A stretch of 64,000 nucleotides of DNA from RUG11198 sp036342255. Lineage in GTDB: Bacteria; Bacillota_I; Bacilli_A; RF39; UBA660. The notes beneath the pieces are model-generated. The model did not search any database, had not been told where the DNA came from, and worked only from the letters and a program-made list of their open reading frames with translations. The stretch is taken from positions 134,742 to 198,741 of the forward strand of contig JAZAUS010000002.1 in the NCBI GenBank assembly GCA_036342255.1, written 5' to 3'. The position numbers were made by a program, and so were the translations under genes. Positions within the stretch are counted from its first letter, which is position 1; each line of letters opens with the position of its first letter. Shown in pieces: positions 26,110-34,834 of this stretch.

Positions 26110-29100
26110 CTAAATATTTTCTATTTGTTTTCTTTGGTTTACTATGTTAAATAAGAATATTGCTACACTTAATAACATTAATAATAAACCATATTTATCA
26201 TAATGTGGTATTCCAATTCCCCCTGTAGCAGGAATTTCAGGAATTTCTTCATTTAGAACAACGATATTGTTATCGTCATCAAATGTTAATCCAGTTGTTC
26301 TACCAACAGATGTAGTATCGTCAAATGGACGAAGTGCTACAACATCTGTATTTTTATTTAAGTCTATGAATAGTCTCCATTGACCGCTAACTAGTACATG
26401 TCCTTTTGGTGCTTCTATTTCTACTAATCTATATTCACCTTCATATAGACCATCTAGATATAGTTCACCATCTTTATATATTTTATTAAATACCATCATA
26501 CCATTAGCATCACTAGTTAATTCATCTATTACTCTCCAATTACTACTATCAGTTAAAGGATCATCTGTATCTAGAGATACACCTTCACCAATATATTTAT
26601 ATAGTCTAAATTTAGCTCCTGCTAATCCATTAGTTTTACCATCATTATAATCAGTAAATGACATTTTCTTAAAGCTAAGACTATAATCATACTTTTTATA
26701 ATCATTAGTAACAGTAAAACCATTAGCATTACTAGCTATACTAACTAATATCCATTTACCTATAGTAGAATGAATATAAGTATCATAGTCATATGCTATA
26801 CCATTTTCTAGTGTAATATCGTTAACAGATATTTCACTAACACTATATATAACACTTTGACGATTTCCATTTATATCTAAATAATAGATAGGTAAATCAG
26901 TCCAAGTATAAGTCCAATTAGGATTATTTAGTGGCTTAGAATCGTCATAACCTCTATCTGAAGTTAATCTTACCACAACTGTAGCTTGCTTAGCATTAGC
27001 TCTCCAAGCTTTTGTTACAGTTATATCTCTTAAATTATAGTAGTTAGTAATAGTTAAACCATTACTAGAAATAACAGGTATATAACTATCTAAATCACCT
27101 TCATTAACAGCTGTTTCTGTAACAGTATAAACTATTTCTTCACCAGCTGCATTATACTTAGCTAAATTATTCCAAGTATAATTCCAATTTGGACCATTTA
27201 CAATTACAGTTTCCTTAAGCTTACCATCAGCTAGTAAGTTAAGTTTTAAACTAGTTGGTCTCTTTCCATAACTATTATTATTATCTTCCCATATTTTTCT
27301 AGCTGTTACAGGATTATCAGTTTTTACAGCCTTATTAGTATAAGTAACAGTATATGATAAGTTGTGTTCATCTATCTCACCTGTTACTCTAGTACTTTTA
27401 GGAAGAGTAATATCTTCATTTATATCAGGTGTTGCTGCACCATCTTTTTTTCTATATTTATTTAATTCAACTTTTTCAAGTGAATATGCACTACTTAAGT
27501 TTTCAACAAAAGTATATGTAGAACCATTAGGTAAATTTGTAAATCTTAAATTCCATCCGGCTTTCATTAATACAGTTACAGTATTTCCACTATTGAAATA
27601 GAAGAATCCTGTATAAGGTATACCATTTGGATTTTCACCAATAATGATATAATCTTTATTTACTCCATCTTCAGTATAAGTTACTTTACCAGTAGTTGGG
27701 TCGTATTCTATATTTTTGATTCTATCAGAAGCTGTTAATACTTCAGCTGTAACTATATCATCAATTGTAGCTCCAGTAACATAATTAGTACCTGGAACAT
27801 TTATTATATAGCCATTATTTTCTTTATCCCATATAGAGAACCAAACATCATGACCATTTTTATCAGTAACTTGAAGATTAAATGTAAATAGCGTATCAGG
27901 ATCATAATCTCCATCTACGGCTTTTGTAACATTTAAGTTACTTCTACGATAGTTTTTAGCACTAATAGTATTAGACTCATTTGTTGTTGCTCTTCTATAG
28001 ATATGACATGAATCAGGTATATCATTACCATTTTCATCTCTATAGCATATTCTAAAGTATTCAATACCATCTTTTACTAAATATTTTTTAGTAGCATCAA
28101 CAACAATTCCATCTTTTTGTATTTCTTCATCAGTTAATTTAATAAGCATTACAGTTTCTAATTCACCATTTGCTTTATTAATAACCATTGGTCTTCTAAT
28201 AGCAACTTCTAAATCCCAGTAATAAGCATCACTTGGTTTTTCTCTAAAGCCATATTCATGACCAACTTCACGAACAATAGCTGTTCCTGTAGTTCTATCT
28301 AAAGATATAAGACCAGTTGAGATAAATATATCTTTCTTCCAACTTGTCAACGGATTATCTGTTCTCTTTAATACATATGGAAGTGGATTACCAAATTCAT
28401 CTTTTTCACCATAGTCTTCTCCATCTACAGTTAGATATAATTCTATTTCATCAGCTTCACGACTATCTAGATCATTTTCCCATTTTTTTTCAATAGTTAC
28501 TTCTGATACTCCAGTTGCTACTGGTTCTGGATTAACAAAGTATGTATCTCTTGAACCAACTTGATCTCTAGAGTCATCATAAGTAAGCTTTGCTGTAGTA
28601 TTTGTTCTTAAAGAATAACTACCATCATCATTTAAAATAAGATATTCTCTTATTTCTTTATATTTTGGATCATTATAATCTTCTATACCATTATCAAAGT
28701 CTGATATTAAATCATATGTAGTTTGAGATGGCCATACATTAAATGTAACAGTATATTTTACATCATTTAGAAGTAAGCCAACTTTTTCTTTAGATAGTTC
28801 CCAATTAACTGAACCAGATTCTAGTTTAGCCTGTGGTGGAGCTACATTATAGAAATCATTAGCTCCAGTCCATTTATATACAAAAGTATTACCTTTTATA
28901 GATGAACCTGCTGGGGCTGTAATAGATTTAGATGTCTCTCCTTCAGTCCAACTTAATGTATAATTATCACCATTTTTAGTAACAGTTACTTCTGTATCAT
29001 TAACCATGATTTTGTTATCATCGCTAAGGTTAAAAGTTAACCAATACTCATATGATGATTTATCTACAGTAAGTAAGTGAGATACACCTGCACTAGTAGT

Positions 29101-31062
29101 TATTGATTGAGTAGTACCATCACTGATAGTTACAGCTCCAATACCACTTCTTTCAATAGCGGCTAATATTTCATTTAGTGCTTGATTTAATTGGTCAGTA
29201 CTAGCAGCACTGTAATAGTATGTATCTTGTGGTGCCGTTGAATCACTGCCAGTATAAGCGTAATTAGTTAGAGATTGCATTCTACTAACATCTCCATATG
29301 CACCTATAGAATAAAGAATAGCTGGTTCTCTAACAATATTGCCTTCTTCATCAGCTTCACCATCTACAATGGCTTTAGCCAAAATAGCTGCATCAGAATA
29401 ATTCCAGTTATAGTAATCTGTACTTCCAGAGCCTCTATGTCCTGTTCCAGCGGCTGAAGAACGACCTTCTCTCCATGCTGTTGTACCGTCTGTTTGAGTA
29501 GTATAATACTCATCTGGGTTACTCGTCCATTCTCGACGTGTTCCATTATTGTATAATCTCCATCCATCATGTGAGGTTACTCTGAATGTTGGATCACCAT
29601 CTGATACAAATATGTAGTAAGTGGTTGCTTCTCTATTTGCACCAAAATTTATGGCCATAGCCTTTTGTAAGGCATCTTCCCAGTTAGTACCACCATCAGC
29701 TACAGTTGCATTAACAGCTGTTTCAATTGTTGAATATGTAGTAGTTGGTGCAACATTAGTAGTTGCTGTAGTACTAAAAGTTACTAAAGCCATCTTAACA
29801 ATATCAGGATTATCTGTAGTATTATTATTTAGAAGTGCTCTAGCTATAGATTTAATAGCCTCTTGTCCAGCAACTAAACGAGTCTCAGTCTCACTATCTT
29901 GATAATATCTTTGTCCTGTATATCGTTCTCCATTATCACTATTAGTTAAGGTAAAATATACATTTGAACCAGACCCACGTCTATATATTCTTACATACTG
30001 TCCATTAACTAATCCATAATATCTAGTATTTGAACCTGTACTATTAGTTGGTAGATATCTTGTTATTGTTTTACTTGGTGAGCTTGAGTTAGCTTTCATA
30101 CTACCAGATGTATCAAATATAACAACTACATTAGCTTTATTAGCTGGATCTTTAATATTTTGACCAGTAACATCTAATGATAATTGGTAAGTACCATCCC
30201 CATTAGGTGTTGCTTCTTTGTTGTGATCTACTGCAGATCCATTTTTAGCTGTTACAGTTATTACATCTTCAGTACTAGTAGCTCTTACTGTAGTTGCATT
30301 ACTATCGTGCGCTATCGTAGGATCTCCTTTAGTACTTTCTATACTTAATAGCTTATAGATATTTTGACTATCAGGTACTTCTTCAACTAGATAAGTTGTG
30401 TTAATATTTATACTTTCAAAATATATTTCTTTGGAAGTACTTCCTTCTGGAATAGTAATATTTACAGTTTTAATAATAGTACCACTAGCATTTTTAATAT
30501 TGAAAGTAAAAGTACCAGGTGGAGTATTATTATTTTCTAGTTCCTTCTTTATAGTAAGCATAGTAGGTATATTTTGAATACTATTAGTTTCTTGTAGATC
30601 TATTAATATGCCTCCATCAGTTGATTTATTATGTTCTGAATTAAAGCTATATTCTTTAGAATAAGTAATAGACTTGTTAGTGTTACTGTTTAGATTAGTA
30701 TATATATCTTGATCATTAAAGGTATACTCTACTAAATATTTTACGAAAGTATCAGTACCTTCATATAATTTATTAAAGTTACCATTAATGCGATAAGTAC
30801 CATCTGTAGCAGTTGCACCAGATAAATCTATTGGTGTTCTGACATTACTATTATCTTTATCTACTATATATAGTTTAACATCAGCTAATGAATCAAGCGT
30901 TTTGGTATATATCTTATCATTACCAGAAACTGTATATTTCAAAGATACACTCTTATTTATATCTATATGATCGAATGTAGTATCAGTCTCATCTGCTAAA
31001 ACAAAGTTAGGCAAAATAAACATGATAGTAAGTATAAATAAGTACTTAAAGAATTTTTTCAT
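26110..31062 (-). CDS. Giant VWA-containing pilus tip adhesin, IPATGG-anchored
   Basis: A 1650-residue surface protein and first gene of the pilus operon. It has a signal peptide (about 1-23), a beta-rich N-terminal region with an isopeptide-type domain (TMLTIKKELENN near 167-178), a von Willebrand A domain starting near 310 with MIDAS DTSGS at 317-321 and FVSDGDPT, then several Cna-B repeats (VTIEKKWEND; ARKIWEDNN; TVTKAWRAN) and a C-terminal SpaA domain. The signal is IPATGG, a TM, and a short basic tail. VWA tip proteins mediate host or matrix binding in related pili; the target here is unknown. Confidence 0.92.
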   Translation of the reverse strand: MKKFFKYLFILTIMFILPNFVLADETDTTFDHIDINKSVSLKYTVSGNDKIYTKTLDSLADVKLYIVDKDNSNVRTPIDLSGATATDGTYRINGNFNKLYEGTDTFVKYLVEYTFNDQDIYTNLNSNTNKSITYSKEYSFNSEHNKSTDGGILIDLQETNSIQNIPTMLTIKKELENNNTPPGTFTFNIKNASGTIIKTVNITIPEGSTSKEIYFESININTTYLVEEVPDSQNIYKLLSIESTKGDPTIAHDSNATTVRATSTEDVITVTAKNGSAVDHNKEATPNGDGTYQLSLDVTGQNIKDPANKANVVVIFDTSGSMKANSSSPSKTITRYLPTNSTGSNTRYYGLVNGQYVRIYRRGSGSNVYFTLTNSDNGERYTGQRYYQDSETETRLVAGQEAIKSIARALLNNNTTDNPDIVKMALVTFSTTATTNVAPTTTYSTIETAVNATVADGGTNWEDALQKAMAINFGANREATTYYIFVSDGDPTFRVTSHDGWRLYNNGTRREWTSNPDEYYTTQTDGTTAWREGRSSAAGTGHRGSGSTDYYNWNYSDAAILAKAIVDGEADEEGNIVREPAILYSIGAYGDVSRMQSLTNYAYTGSDSTAPQDTYYYSAASTDQLNQALNEILAAIERSGIGAVTISDGTTQSITTSAGVSHLLTVDKSSYEYWLTFNLSDDNKIMVNDTEVTVTKNGDNYTLSWTEGETSKSITAPAGSSIKGNTFVYKWTGANDFYNVAPPQAKLESGSVNWELSKEKVGLLLNDVKYTVTFNVWPSQTTYDLISDFDNGIEDYNDPKYKEIREYLILNDDGSYSLRTNTTAKLTYDDSRDQVGSRDTYFVNPEPVATGVSEVTIEKKWENDLDSREADEIELYLTVDGEDYGEKDEFGNPLPYVLKRTDNPLTSWKKDIFISTGLISLDRTTGTAIVREVGHEYGFREKPSDAYYWDLEVAIRRPMVINKANGELETVMLIKLTDEEIQKDGIVVDATKKYLVKDGIEYFRICYRDENGNDIPDSCHIYRRATTNESNTISAKNYRRSNLNVTKAVDGDYDPDTLFTFNLQVTDKNGHDVWFSIWDKENNGYIINVPGTNYVTGATIDDIVTAEVLTASDRIKNIEYDPTTGKVTYTEDGVNKDYIIIGENPNGIPYTGFFYFNSGNTVTVLMKAGWNLRFTNLPNGSTYTFVENLSSAYSLEKVELNKYRKKDGAATPDINEDITLPKSTRVTGEIDEHNLSYTVTYTNKAVKTDNPVTARKIWEDNNNSYGKRPTSLKLNLLADGKLKETVIVNGPNWNYTWNNLAKYNAAGEEIVYTVTETAVNEGDLDSYIPVISSNGLTITNYYNLRDITVTKAWRANAKQATVVVRLTSDRGYDDSKPLNNPNWTYTWTDLPIYYLDINGNRQSVIYSVSEISVNDITLENGIAYDYDTYIHSTIGKWILVSIASNANGFTVTNDYKKYDYSLSFKKMSFTDYNDGKTNGLAGAKFRLYKYIGEGVSLDTDDPLTDSSNWRVIDELTSDANGMMVFNKIYKDGELYLDGLYEGEYRLVEIEAPKGHVLVSGQWRLFIDLNKNTDVVALRPFDDTTSVGRTTGLTFDDDNNIVVLNEEIPEIPATGGIGIPHYDKYGLLLMLLSVAIFLFNIVNQRKQIENI

Positions 31063-31147
31063 TTTTTCACCTCTCTTTCTTTTATCCTAAATAAGATTTT
31101 GTACATTCATTAAATATTCGCATGCTTTCTCCAATGTACGATTGATT

Positions 31148-31176
31148 ATTCTAAATAGTTTTAAATAATTAGTCAA
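31148..31176 (-). promoter_or_regulatory. Pilus operon promoter
   Basis: Minus strand: TTGACT (31176-31171), 17-bp spacer, TAGAAT (31153-31148), giving a leader of about 80 nt. The SD is GAGAGGTG. Confidence 0.7.
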
Positions 31177-31486
31177 TAGTTTTTAACTAATAAGTTACTA
31201 CAAAAAATTATTTTTGGTTATGGATATGATTATAAAAAATATTTTTAGTTATCTAAACTACTTCTATTTTTATTTTTTAAGACTATTTTTTTTATGATAA
31301 TTATTATTAAATTTTAATGGGTATTCTAAAAATATTTTTTATAGATAAATACAGGCAATAAAAGTGATAACTATTGGTTAAATAGATATATAGATATTGG
31401 CTGTTAAAGATTAGTAATTTATTACTGGGATTACGATTAATAATATGTGTTTATTAGATAGATATTCTTAGTAATAATGGGTAGAA

Positions 31487-31624
31487 ATGTAAAATATATA
31501 ATAAGTTGTGGAAAACTATATAGATGTAAATGTCATATTGTTAATTTACATATTATATAAGACATTGTCTTAAATAAAGGCTTTACATATGTAAAGGTGT
31601 AAAATATAATTGTGGACTTTACAT
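31487..31624. repeat. Cluster of six ATGTAAA/TTTACAT heptamers
   Basis: Copies at 31487-31493, 31524-31530, 31545-31551 (inverted), 31582-31588 (inverted), 31589-31595 and 31618-31624 (inverted). Two abut as the palindrome CTTTACATATGTAAAG. This looks like a multi-site operator. Confidence 0.55.
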
Positions 31625-31763
31625 ATATAATTTATATAAATAATAAGGATTTTTAGATTATTTTAGATATATATAGATAGGAATTATTATTAATAATTGG
31701 GTCTATTAATATAGATAAATAAAATGATTAAAAACAGGTATAAATATACTAATATTTAAGTAT

Positions 31764-31806
31764 TAAAAAACCGTAATCTGTTAGTTAAAGACTACTCTAG
31801 ATTACG
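31764..31806 (-). terminator. Orphan minus-strand terminator
   Basis: Minus strand: CCGTAATCT pairs with AGATTACGG and is followed by six Ts. No minus-strand gene precedes it closely; the next minus gene is beyond rpsD and has its own terminator. Confidence 0.7.
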
Positions 31807-31873
31807 GGTTAGATATAGATTAAGTATTATATTATAAATAGTAATAATATATTATAAAAATATTAATAAAGAC

Positions 31874-31902
31874 TTGACTTAATAGTATATTTTTTATATA
31901 AT
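31874..31902 (+). promoter_or_regulatory. rpsD promoter
   Basis: TTGACT at 31874-31879, 17-bp spacer, perfect TATAAT at 31897-31902. Confidence 0.85.
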
Positions 31903-32045
31903 ACTTATGCATTTGGCAGCATTATCATGTATATAGTAATGTGTTATATATAAGTAGCTTATAGTCTGCTGCATAAGTGAAAGTAGAAATAAAACACCCT
32001 ATTATATGGATGGTAACCCTTTTGCAAGAAGGAGGAAGAATATAA
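31903..32045 (+). promoter_or_regulatory. rpsD leader, candidate S4 autoregulatory structure
   Basis: A leader of about 140 nt starts with ACTTATGCA (31903-31911), which pairs with TGCATAAGT (31970-31978) to close a 67-nt domain; GGCAGCA and TCTGCTGC offer a competing pairing. In Bacillus the rpsD leader is a pseudoknot bound by S4. The SD is GGAGGA 7 nt before the ATG. Confidence 0.55.
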
Positions 32046-32660
32046 ATGGCTAGATATACAGGCCCAAATAACAAACAATCAAGAAGAGTTGGCTTTTCTG
32101 TTCTTGAGAGTGGTGTAGAATTTGCTAAAGGTAAAAAGAGAGTTTATGGTCCAGGACAACATGGCGCTGACCGTAAGAGAAAACCTTCTAACTATTCTAT
32201 ACAGTTAAAAGAAAAACAAAAAGCTAGATTCATGTATCAAATTAGTGAAAAGCAATTTAAGAAATTAGTAATGGAATCAGGTAAGATGAAAGGTGTTCAT
32301 GGTGAGAACTTACTATTCTTACTAGAAAGCAGACTTGATAATTTAGTATACCGTGCTGGATTTGCTGCTACTAGAAGAGGATCAAGACAACTTGTTAATC
32401 ATGGACATGTTACAGTTAATGGTAAGAAAGTTGATATCCCATCTTATAGATGTAAGATTGGTGATGTTATTAGCTTAAAAGAAGATGATAAGAATCTTAA
32501 AGTAGTTAATGAATCACTTGAGAAAGTTACAAGAAGAGTTGACTTTATTAAGTATGATGATAAGAAGAAAGAAGCTACTTATGTTAGAAGACCTGAGAGA
32601 AATGAATTAAATGCTGAAATTAATGAAGCACTAATAGTTGAATTCTATAGTAGAGTATAA
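32046..32660 (+). CDS. rpsD: 30S ribosomal protein S4
   Basis: S4 is a primary 16S rRNA binder and, in Bacillus, a translational repressor of its own mRNA. The 204 residues match the family: MARYTGPNNKQSRR, KKRVYGPGQHG, RLDNLVYRAGFAATRR and the S4 RNA-binding block RQLVNHGHVTVNGKKVDIPSY near 114-134. It is the zinc-free type without N-terminal cysteines. The gene is monocistronic, with its own promoter, leader and terminator, as in other Firmicutes. Confidence 0.98.
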   Translation: MARYTGPNNKQSRRVGFSVLESGVEFAKGKKRVYGPGQHGADRKRKPSNYSIQLKEKQKARFMYQISEKQFKKLVMESGKMKGVHGENLLFLLESRLDNLVYRAGFAATRRGSRQLVNHGHVTVNGKKVDIPSYRCKIGDVISLKEDDKNLKVVNESLEKVTRRVDFIKYDDKKKEATYVRRPERNELNAEINEALIVEFYSRV

Positions 32661-32682
32661 TTTAAAGTACTCTACTTTTTTA
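32650..32682 (+). terminator. rpsD terminator
   Basis: AGTAGAGTA at the stop codon pairs with TACTCTACT, followed by TTTTTT. Confidence 0.8.
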
Positions 32683-32686
32683 TTGC

Positions 32687-32717
32687 ATAAAAAAATACCA
32701 ATATAAATATTGGTATT
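32687..32717 (-). terminator. Terminator after the 148-residue membrane protein gene
   Basis: Minus strand: AATACCAATA pairs with TATTGGTATT and is followed by eight Ts. Confidence 0.9.
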
Positions 32718-32719
32718 AA

Positions 32720-33166
32720 TTATTCTTTTATAAATTTGGCTAGTATTAAGACAATTATTGTTTGGACATATGGTACAACTACACAGACAGTTCCTACAAT
32801 AATAATAAACACACCTATTAAGGATTGTCTTATTGCATCATTAAAACTCGATGCATGTAATAGAGATTCAAAAACAAAAGGGATAATTGTATATAACAAA
32901 AATAATAATACAATTATAATAATTAATAAGGCAACTGCATATAAAACTCTCATTGTTTTATTCTCTATTTTATTGCCTTTATTTATTATTTTTTTACTTA
33001 TTACTGAACTTGGAAAACTAATACCAAAGGCAATTAAAGCAAAAATAAGATAACCAAGATTTAAAGATGAATCTTTGTAAATAATACTTAGTATTATAAA
33101 TGTTAATATGGCAATTATAAATCTTGATATCATATAATATTTATTTATTAATTTATCATTTTTCAT
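32720..33166 (-). CDS. Hypothetical four-TM membrane protein
   Basis: A 148-residue protein with four hydrophobic helices (about 12-28, 34-54, 72-96 and 115-142) and short charged loops. No family is recognised and no catalytic motif is seen. It lies 21 nt after the prepilin-VWA gene in the same direction, ahead of a strong terminator, so the two form an operon. A role in export or anchoring of the prepilin-like protein is possible but only by position. Confidence 0.75.
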   Translation of the reverse strand: MKNDKLINKYYMISRFIIAILTFIILSIIYKDSSLNLGYLIFALIAFGISFPSSVISKKIINKGNKIENKTMRVLYAVALLIIIIVLLFLLYTIIPFVFESLLHASSFNDAIRQSLIGVFIIIVGTVCVVVPYVQTIIVLILAKFIKE

Positions 33167-33187
33167 TTTATACTTCCTTTCTTCATA

Positions 33188-34744
33188 TTAATTTATATAA
33201 GACTTTAATTCTTTTTTGATGGAGATAGTTGGAGAGTTTTCTAGAGTTAATCTTTTGGTTTCATTATTATCTTTATCAAATAGAACTATATAATACTCTT
33301 CAAATAGTTTAGAGTTATATTCACATGTTTTTTTATCGTAGTCACATGTGAATAGACTATCATCTATTTCATCTATATAGATAGTGTATTTATACTCTTT
33401 TTCTAATGTTTCTCCATTTTCATTTAATTCTATATTAATACTCATATTCTTCTCTTCTTCGCCATTTTGATTATATAGCTTGATAGCTTTATCAAAATTG
33501 GCGTTTATTTGGGCTTTTTTGGCTATTTGAGAGTTTACGTGTCTTTCTATACTGTTAGATATATTATCGTATAAAGAGGCTATATTAGAAGAGTCTGAGC
33601 TATAATAGCAATAATTAATTCCATCTTTTTGATAATCTGAATTAGGACAAATAGAATTATCTTTATCTATAGAGGGGATTGTTTTATATATGTCATTATA
33701 TATATCATAGCCTATTACTATTAAATTTGCTTTTAAATCATTCTTTATTTTATCTGAATACTCTTTTAGGGCCTCTGGGCATTTGGGTCCATATGTATTA
33801 CATCTTGGATCTTTTTTATAAGAAGCATATGGTTCTCCATCAGTTAGAAATATTACATACTTTATGGTATCATCAGATGAGTCAATATTCTTCATTTTTT
33901 CATAAGCCATGTTTAGGGCACTTAGGATATTTGTACCTTTGCCAATTGGCTCAAAGTCATTATCAGTTAGTTTTTGATGTAGAAAATCTCTACGCCAATT
34001 GGCGTCTTTTGAGAAGTTAATAAGGCCTATATAGGAATCATCTATTCTATCAATTAAGTTATTTGATAGTGTTTTAGAGGCTGCTACAGCATTAGTATAT
34101 TTGTTTCCTGTCATACTAGATGAATTATCTAGGACTTCTAGTGTATATAGGGGTAATTTATATGATATGGTTTCTTCGTTAATAAGGGCTGATAATTTTA
34201 ATTTAAGAATATAACTATTCTTATTATTAGAATTGTTTTGGACGTTTGTTGTTACACTTATTTTATTATTATCATCATCATTATTAATTATTAGCTCTGT
34301 GTCATTATTAATTTCATTTAATAAATCATAATATATACAATCTTCATCTTTTTTATAGTTCTTAATGAATTCATAATTGGCTATACCATTCTTTTCTTTT
34401 ACTTTAACAACTGTATTTTCTTTTGTTAATTCTTTATTTAAGAATGATGTATTATGTTTATAATATCCTTTATTAATTAAACTCATAATACTTATACAGC
34501 TATATCTTGTTTTGTCGTCTGAGTAATATGATAGATAGTCTTCTTTATCTTTATATTCATTATAATATATATTAGTAGCATCAATTATATACTGAGTTTC
34601 TATTTTTTTTAGTTTTTCTTTACTTTCCTTTATATATATACTATAACTTGAAAAAATAATTATTACTATAAATAGGCTTATTATTGCTAAAGAGGCTAAT
34701 AATTCTATCATTGTATATCCTTTTAATTTTTTTCTTTTATTCAT
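33188..34744 (-). CDS. Type IV prepilin-like protein fused to a VWA domain
   Basis: A 518-residue modular pilin. The N-terminus MNKRKKLKGYTMIELLASLA is a textbook class III signal: cleavage after Gly9, with Glu at mature position 5 and a long hydrophobic helix. A pilin-like region (about 40-145) precedes a VWA domain (about 195-400) with MIDAS-type DNSSS at 206-210 and FLTDGEPYAS, several cysteines, and a C-terminal beta region. A similar VWA-bearing minor pilin, PilB, is known in Streptococcus sanguinis. No PilB/PilC/PilD machinery is in the window. It has its own promoter. Confidence 0.9.
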   Translation of the reverse strand: MNKRKKLKGYTMIELLASLAIISLFIVIIIFSSYSIYIKESKEKLKKIETQYIIDATNIYYNEYKDKEDYLSYYSDDKTRYSCISIMSLINKGYYKHNTSFLNKELTKENTVVKVKEKNGIANYEFIKNYKKDEDCIYYDLLNEINNDTELIINNDDDNNKISVTTNVQNNSNNKNSYILKLKLSALINEETISYKLPLYTLEVLDNSSSMTGNKYTNAVAASKTLSNNLIDRIDDSYIGLINFSKDANWRRDFLHQKLTDNDFEPIGKGTNILSALNMAYEKMKNIDSSDDTIKYVIFLTDGEPYASYKKDPRCNTYGPKCPEALKEYSDKIKNDLKANLIVIGYDIYNDIYKTIPSIDKDNSICPNSDYQKDGINYCYYSSDSSNIASLYDNISNSIERHVNSQIAKKAQINANFDKAIKLYNQNGEEEKNMSINIELNENGETLEKEYKYTIYIDEIDDSLFTCDYDKKTCEYNSKLFEEYYIVLFDKDNNETKRLTLENSPTISIKKELKSYIN

Positions 34745-34770
34745 TAATTTTCACCTACTATATTATAAAT

Positions 34771-34799
34771 AGTATATCATTTGTTTTGTTTTTTGTAAA
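34771..34799 (-). promoter_or_regulatory. Promoter of the prepilin-VWA operon
   Basis: Minus strand: TTTACA (34799-34794), 17-bp spacer, TATACT (34776-34771). Confidence 0.7.
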
Positions 34800-34803
34800 T
34801 TAT

Positions 34804-34834
34804 AAAAAAACAGTTCAAATTGAACTGTTTTTTT
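34804..34834 (-). terminator. Terminator of the coupling-ATPase gene
   Basis: CAGTTCAA and TTGAACTG flanked by seven As and seven Ts; symmetric, working mainly for the VirD4-like gene whose stop it touches. Confidence 0.85.

Larger units (their letters stand above)
31063..31767. other. Long AT-rich intergenic region
   Basis: No ORF with an SD is seen on either strand. It holds the pilus promoter (31148-31176), a 7-bp GTACATT/AATGTAC hairpin in the pilus leader (about 31092-31139), the 16-bp palindrome CTTTACATATGTAAAG at 31581-31596, and six ATGTAAA/TTTACAT heptamers at 31487-31624. I recognise no structured RNA such as tmRNA, SRP RNA or RNase P RNA. Confidence 0.6.

Noticed and set aside
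27362..29902. ORFs in other frames inside the giant tip adhesin
   Set aside because: The adhesin frame is continuous with clear domains; the others lack SDs.
31505..31616. DnaA-box-like TTGTGGA sequences suggesting an origin
   Set aside because: Only two copies with mismatches to TTATCCACA and no dnaA, dnaN or recF nearby.
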